Made by a program: the position numbers and the translations under genes. A DNA stretch of 64,000 nucleotides from Planctomycetaceae bacterium (GTDB taxonomy: Bacteria; Planctomycetota; Planctomycetia; Pirellulales; Pirellulaceae), in NCBI GenBank assembly GCA_005798335.1, contig SYJV01000285.1, positions 53,019-117,018 of the forward strand, given 5' to 3'. The first letter of the stretch is position 1. Every line of letters begins with the position of its first letter. A model generated the notes under the pieces. The model was given only the letters and a program-made list of their open reading frames with translations, was not told where the DNA came from and searched no databases. Positions 60,551 through 64,000 of this stretch are shown here, in pieces.

Positions 60551-60892
60551 TCAGATATGTTCGCTTGGCCGCGGCGGCACGATTTGGTCGGGCAGTTGGC
60601 CGTCCGCAAACGGGCTCGACACGACCACCGTCGAATCGCTGAGTTTGCGTTCGAATTTTCCAAGCGAATAAGCCACCAAAAACGACATGCCATAAAACAA
60701 CGACAAAAAGGCGAAAAACACTACCACGAAAATCACAGAGTAGATCAATGCGAAGACGAGTTCGCCCCGCTGATCCGCTGACCGAACCAAGAACATCAAG
60801 AGCGCTGCGAAACTGATGAGCGCGAACAACCACAACAAGCGAATCTTTGGAAACCAAGGTTGTGGTTCCGTTGTTTCGTCGGTCAAGATCAA
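60551..60892 (-). CDS. Small membrane protein of unknown function
   Basis: The 113-residue product has two membrane helices (LLWLFALISFAALLMFLV and LIYSVIFVVVFFAFLSLFY) and a charged, Pro-rich tail. The TTG at 60892 is preceded by AGGAG at 4-5 bases. A decayed copy of its first 30 or so codons lies about 590 bp upstream, beyond the toxin-antitoxin pair, which supports this being a real gene. No family is recognised. Confidence 0.55.
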   Translation of the reverse strand: MILTDETTEPQPWFPKIRLLWLFALISFAALLMFLVRSADQRGELVFALIYSVIFVVVFFAFLSLFYGMSFLVAYSLGKFERKLSDSTVVVSSPFADGQLPDQIVPPRPSEHI

Positions 60893-60901
60893 AATTCTCC
60901 T
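60801..60901. repeat. Direct repeat flanking the toxin-antitoxin pair, copy within the membrane protein gene
   Basis: About 100 bases covering the start of the small membrane protein gene match 61393-61491 with only small differences (shared words such as AACCACAACAAGCGAAT and TCTCGTCGGTC/TTCGTCGGTC). The toxin-antitoxin genes lie exactly between the two copies. Confidence 0.8.
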
Positions 60902-60906
60902 AGTAA

Positions 60907-61163
60907 CTAACGACCAAGTAGTCGTTCGTATTCATCATGGTTACCAATCCAAAACCAAATGACGCTACCACCTTCCTCGATACCAAGGGCACGAAATGCA
61001 ATGCCCACGCTCACGGACCGAAATGGTCCAACTTTCTTGAAATGCAGGGACAGATGATCTGGATCGTCCTTCAAAAGCTCATAGTTCTTGTCAGCCAATT
61101 GTTGAATAGATTCGGAAAACGTCGGTAGCAATCCCAGAATGCAGGTGTCGCGTGATGATTCAT
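60907..61163 (-). pseudogene. RelE/ParE-like toxin, frameshifted
   Basis: The toxin begins with the ATG at 61163, which overlaps the antitoxin stop in ATGA. The first frame gives MNHHATPAFWDCYRRF, the usual N-terminus of this family. Near 61111-61118 the frame must shift by one base to continue with SESIQQLADKNYELLK, LSLHFKKVG, VGIAFRALG and VIWFWIGNHDEYERLL, again as in the family. One missing base in CGTTTTCCGAATCT explains it. Left alone, the first frame stops after about 30 codons. In intact relatives this small toxin of about 85 residues has the mRNA interferase/ParE fold. Confidence 0.8.
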
Positions 61164-61357
61164 AGCGGAATGTTTTGGCCGCGACGAAACTCGTTGAGGG
61201 CCTCCCGCGCAATCGCATCAAGTCTGCCGGAGGATGCATCCTTTTCAATTTGTTCGTCCCAGTAATTGCCGTCAAATCGCCGGAACCACTCCCGAACCTC
61301 GGCGAGTTCTTCGGGACGCAATTGAGCGACTTTTTGTTCAATCTCTGTTAATGTCAT
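61160..61357 (-). CDS. Antitoxin of a RelE/ParE-like toxin-antitoxin pair
   Basis: A 65-residue acidic protein starts at the ATG at 61357, with GGAG about 6-7 bases upstream. It reads MTLTEIEQKVAQLRPEEL, then WFRRFDGNYWDEQIEKD, and ends in AREALNEFRRGQNI. This matches small antitoxins coupled to the toxin family encoded next to it. Its C-terminal half would wrap the toxin. The open frame extends upstream by 24 codons that are a remnant of the duplicated membrane protein start and should not be translated as part of it. Confidence 0.8.
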   Translation of the reverse strand: MTLTEIEQKVAQLRPEELAEVREWFRRFDGNYWDEQIEKDASSGRLDAIAREALNEFRRGQNIPL

Positions 61358-61745
61358 TACCTGCTCCATCGGATGAATCACACAATCGCAATAGCGCTGG
61401 AAACTGATAAGTACGAATAACCACAACAAGCGAATTTTCGGAAACGAAGGTTACGGTTCAATGTCTCGTCGGTCGAGATTATTATTCTCCTGCCGGGAAA
61501 ACTCGCCAGTTGCACGATCAGGCGTTATTATGACGGCTTGTAATCGAATACTTCAACTGAGCAATGACCAGAATCGGTCGATCCCGGAAGGATTTCGTCA
61601 ATCTCTTACTATTGCGGCGAAGAAACGCTGCGGAGTATCGTGCGTAATGTCCGCAGAATTTGCCGTTATGACTTTCCAATTCCAATTGATGTATCGGTCT
61701 GGCGAATTTGTTTCCAATTTTTGATACCTATTCGGGGAATTCTCG
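61358..61745. other. Gap upstream of the dipeptidase with a gene remnant
   Basis: This 388-bp gap holds the second copy of the 100-bp direct repeat (61393-61491) and otherwise no recognisable gene. An 87-codon frame at 61461-61724 has no domain and overlaps the remnant. Promoters for the antitoxin (leftward) and the dipeptidase (rightward) should lie here, but none is clear. Confidence 0.5.
61393..61491. repeat. Direct repeat flanking the toxin-antitoxin pair, decayed copy
   Basis: This stretch corresponds to 60801-60901, the start of the small membrane protein gene. Its translated remnant still reads LWLFVLISF against LWLFALISF in the intact gene, then runs into QRYCDCVI where the similarity ends. 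It is a duplicated 5' end. Confidence 0.8.
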
Positions 61746-63080
61746 ATGTTCTTGAATATTTTCAGTCCATACAAGCTGATTTTCACAGTGCAGCGCGAGT
61801 GTCGAGTGTGTTTGGGCGCGCCGGCAGCTTGGGCAACACTTGCGACCAGCCTGCTCGCGACGTTTTCCGGAATGACGTACGGGCAACAAGTGGACACAAA
61901 GAAAAACGCAACCAGTTCACAACGTAGCCAGCCAACCGTCGTCGTTTCGCAGCGCGCGCTCGATCTCCATCGACGGAGTTTCATCTTCGATGGCCATAAC
62001 GACTTGCCCTGGATGATTCGCCAGAAAGGTTCGCGAACGTTCGAAAAGCTAGATATTGCTCGTCCTCAACCCGAACTGCATACCGACATCGCGAGATTGC
62101 GGCAGGGAGGCGTAGGGGCTCAGTTCTGGTCCGTCTACGTACCTTCCAAGACAGCCTACGATGGTACCGCGCATCAAATGACGCTCGAACAAATCGAGAT
62201 CGTCAAGGCGATGGTGCAGAAATATCCCTCAGTTTTTGAAATGGCTTACACCAGTCAAGATGTTACTCGCATCCGCGCGGCTGGACGCATCGCGTCGCTG
62301 GTCGGAGTCGAAGGCGGACATGCCATCGATAATTCACTGGACAAATTGCGTAGGCTGTTTCAACTCGGCGCGCGCTACATGACCCTGACCCACAGCGATT
62401 CACTTGACTGGGCAGACTCGAGCGGCGACAAAGCCAAAAATCAGGGGCTCAGCGAGTTCGGTCGCGAAGTCGTGCGCGAGATGAATCGACTAGGCATGCT
62501 GGTCGACATTTCGCATGTTTCGCCGGAGACGATGCAAGATGCTCTCGATACCAGCGAAGCGCCGGTGATCTTCTCTCATTCGTCCGCGCGCGCGATTGCC
62601 GATCATCCTCGCAATGTGCCCGATGCGATCCTAAAACAAATGCCCGCGGATGGCGGAGTGGTGATGGTGAATTTTTATTCTGGATTCGTCGTGCCTGAAT
62701 CTGCTCGACGATCGCGAATACTCGCCGAGCAGGGCCGCGAATTGCGACTGAAGTTCGGCGAAGATGCTGACGGAATGAAGAAAGCGCTGGCCGTGCTGGA
62801 CGCTCAACATCCCATGTTGCCTGGCTCGGTCTACGATGTGGCCGATCACGTAGATCATATTGTCAAAATCGCCGGCATCGACCACGTTGGAATCGGCGGC
62901 GACTATGACGGCATCGATGTCGTCCCTCGGCAAATTGAAGATGTTTCCAAGTATCCCGTCCTCACGCAAGTTTTGCTTGATCGCGGTTACTCCGAGACCG
63001 ATCTCGAGAAACTGTTCAACAAGAATATACTTCGCGTCATGGATGCTAGCGAAAAAGTCGCTGCCAAGTTATCCAAGTAA
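61746..63080 (+). CDS. Exported membrane-type dipeptidase, peptidase family M19
   Basis: The 444-residue product has an N-terminal export segment (AAWATLATSLLATFSGMTYG) and a complete M19/renal dipeptidase domain. Zinc ligands are visible in FDGHNDLPW (H, D), the bridging glutamate in VGVEGGHAI, LVDISHVSPETM and IFSHSSARAI (histidines), and the aspartate in HVGIGGDYDG. Such enzymes hydrolyse dipeptides including D-amino acid forms, and would here act in the periplasm. The ATG at 61746 gives a somewhat long leader; no strong ribosome site is seen. A DtxR-family regulator follows after 93 bp. Confidence 0.93.
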   Translation: MFLNIFSPYKLIFTVQRECRVCLGAPAAWATLATSLLATFSGMTYGQQVDTKKNATSSQRSQPTVVVSQRALDLHRRSFIFDGHNDLPWMIRQKGSRTFEKLDIARPQPELHTDIARLRQGGVGAQFWSVYVPSKTAYDGTAHQMTLEQIEIVKAMVQKYPSVFEMAYTSQDVTRIRAAGRIASLVGVEGGHAIDNSLDKLRRLFQLGARYMTLTHSDSLDWADSSGDKAKNQGLSEFGREVVREMNRLGMLVDISHVSPETMQDALDTSEAPVIFSHSSARAIADHPRNVPDAILKQMPADGGVVMVNFYSGFVVPESARRSRILAEQGRELRLKFGEDADGMKKALAVLDAQHPMLPGSVYDVADHVDHIVKIAGIDHVGIGGDYDGIDVVPRQIEDVSKYPVLTQVLLDRGYSETDLEKLFNKNILRVMDASEKVAAKLSK

Positions 63081-63173
63081 CAACTATTACAGTTGCAATC
63101 ACGTGACGTGCTCAATCGACCAATGCGGTCACCTTGCCGAGTAATTCACGACTCCAACCCCGGAACCTAGAGC

Positions 63174-63863
63174 GTGCCAAGTCTGACGATTGAAAATTAC
63201 GTCAAGGCAATTTACCAGCTTGCCGGCGAAGATGAATCCGATTCAGTTTCAACCGGCGCACTGGCCACGCAGTTGGGAGTCTCACCCAGTAGCGTGACCA
63301 GCATGCTCAAGACGCTGCACGACAGCGAATTAGCCGAACATCGTCCCTACGTGGGCGTGCGTTTGACCGATCAAGGACGCAGGCTGGCCTTGCGAGTACT
63401 TCGGCGCCATCGACTGATCGAATTATTTCTCGCGCGCACACTGAAACTCACCTGGGACGAAGTACACGAAGAAGCTGAACACATGGAACATGCGGTCAGC
63501 GATTTACTGGTCGATCGCATCGATGAGTACCTTGGATTCCCCGGCATCGATCCTCACGGCGACCCCATTCCAAAAAGCGACGGCAGCGTTGCGGTCGCAG
63601 CCCAAACAGCTCTCAGTGCCTGTTCAGCAGGTTGCGAATTTCGCGTCCAACGCGTGCTCGACCAGACAGCCGAGTTTCTACGTTTTCTCAGTGAATCCAG
63701 CCTCGAAATCGGCGCTCGAGGAACCGTACTCCGCTGCGATACATCATCAGGCACAATCACCATACGCGTGAATGCCGCCGAGATGACCCTCTCCAAAGAA
63801 GCCGCCGGACAAATCATGATCGCCACAGTCTTCGGCATGCAAAGCGCCAGCGTCACTGACTAG
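63174..63863 (+). CDS. DtxR/MntR-family metal-dependent transcriptional regulator
   Basis: This 229-residue protein starts with GTG. It has a winged helix (LTIENYVKAIYQL, GALATQLGVSPSSVTSMLK), a dimerisation and metal-binding domain with HRLIELFL and EEAEHMEHAVSD (the H, E, E and H ligand positions of the family), and a C-terminal SH3/FeoA-like domain (about residues 140-220). This three-domain layout is that of IdeR/DtxR rather than the shorter MntR. It should repress metal uptake genes when Mn(II) or Fe(II) is bound. No uptake gene is seen in the window; its targets probably lie elsewhere. Confidence 0.9.
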   Translation: MPSLTIENYVKAIYQLAGEDESDSVSTGALATQLGVSPSSVTSMLKTLHDSELAEHRPYVGVRLTDQGRRLALRVLRRHRLIELFLARTLKLTWDEVHEEAEHMEHAVSDLLVDRIDEYLGFPGIDPHGDPIPKSDGSVAVAAQTALSACSAGCEFRVQRVLDQTAEFLRFLSESSLEIGARGTVLRCDTSSGTITIRVNAAEMTLSKEAAGQIMIATVFGMQSASVTD

Positions 63864-63935
63864 TTGGACAGCGCCATTTTGTGTGCAAGGTATGGCTTTT
63901 GGTCCTAGCCATTTCGTCGTTTAACCCGCAGCCGC

Positions 63936-64000
63936 TAGGCGAGGATTGGGTTGAGCTTGGCTTTGCAAAAAGTTCGAAAACTCAACCCAATCCTCGCCTA
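63936..64000. repeat. 20-bp perfect inverted repeat at the window edge
   Basis: TAGGCGAGGATTGGGTTGAG (63936-63955) and its exact reverse complement (63981-64000) form a stem around a 25-base loop. The right arm ends at the last base of the window, so the stem may be longer. It lies downstream of the DtxR-type gene and could be a terminator or a phylum-type intergenic repeat. Confidence 0.85.

Noticed and set aside
61461..61724. 87-codon frame upstream of the dipeptidase
   Set aside because: It overlaps the decayed duplicate of the membrane protein start and has no recognisable content.

Overview
The window reads as chromosomal DNA of a planctomycete, probably of the Pirellulales/Rhodopirellula type. 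This is inferred from gene content: a very large LEPR-type exported protein, PSCyt1/DUF1549/DUF1553 and DUF1501 proteins, a PVC-type membrane-bound dehydrogenase with HEAT-like repeats and a CxxCH haem site, a sulfatase, an ECF sigma factor next to a Ser/Thr kinase, and several hairpin-type intergenic repeats of the kind common in this phylum. No rRNA, tRNA or CRISPR array was recognised.

Layout. (1) 1-17965, minus: one open frame that runs off the left edge (at least 5988 codons). It encodes a giant exported protein with a LEPR-like N-terminus, a metzincin zinc site, a possible zinc phospholipase C-like segment, FG-GAP repeats, thousands of residues of adhesin-type beta repeats and a cadherin-like domain. 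(2) 18270-22453: a kinase / alpha-beta hydrolase / degenerate nucleotide cyclase fusion, divergent from an intact ECF sigma factor, followed by the wreck of a second sigma factor gene. (3) 22943-40220, plus: the standout of the window, a two-gene Tc (ABC) toxin locus. The first gene is a fused TcB-TcC with an Rhs cage and a private C-terminal tail; the second is a 3116-residue TcA with an N-terminal peptidoglycan-binding domain. (4) 40221-41322: non-coding DNA with two 151-bp direct repeats and a 27-nt hairpin. (5) 41323-53433: typical planctomycete catabolic and secreted genes (hypothetical exported protein, nitroreductase, dehydrogenase/cytochrome, sulfatase, acyl-CoA synthetase, DUF1501, and a DUF1549/DUF1553 gene with a large internal deletion). 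(6) 53879-60312, minus: maf, a tandem DUF3467 protein, and an ABC-2 transporter cluster with overlapping starts and stops whose large membrane partner is split by an in-frame stop. (7) 60355-64000: a repeat hairpin, a small membrane protein, a toxin-antitoxin pair with a frameshifted toxin, an M19 dipeptidase, a DtxR-family regulator and a terminal inverted repeat.

How they may work together. The two Tc genes should form an injection machine: the TcA pentamer provides the pore and needle, and the TcB-TcC cage carries the cleaved C-terminal tail as effector. The neighbouring sigma/kinase pair could control it, but that is inferred from position only. The secreted enzymes and the giant protein point to life on surfaces or polysaccharide particles. 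Five loci carry disruptions (sigma remnant, DUF1549/DUF1553, ABC partner, ParE-like toxin, and a duplicated gene remnant), so the flanks of the Tc locus look evolutionarily unsettled, although single-base breaks could be sequence errors.
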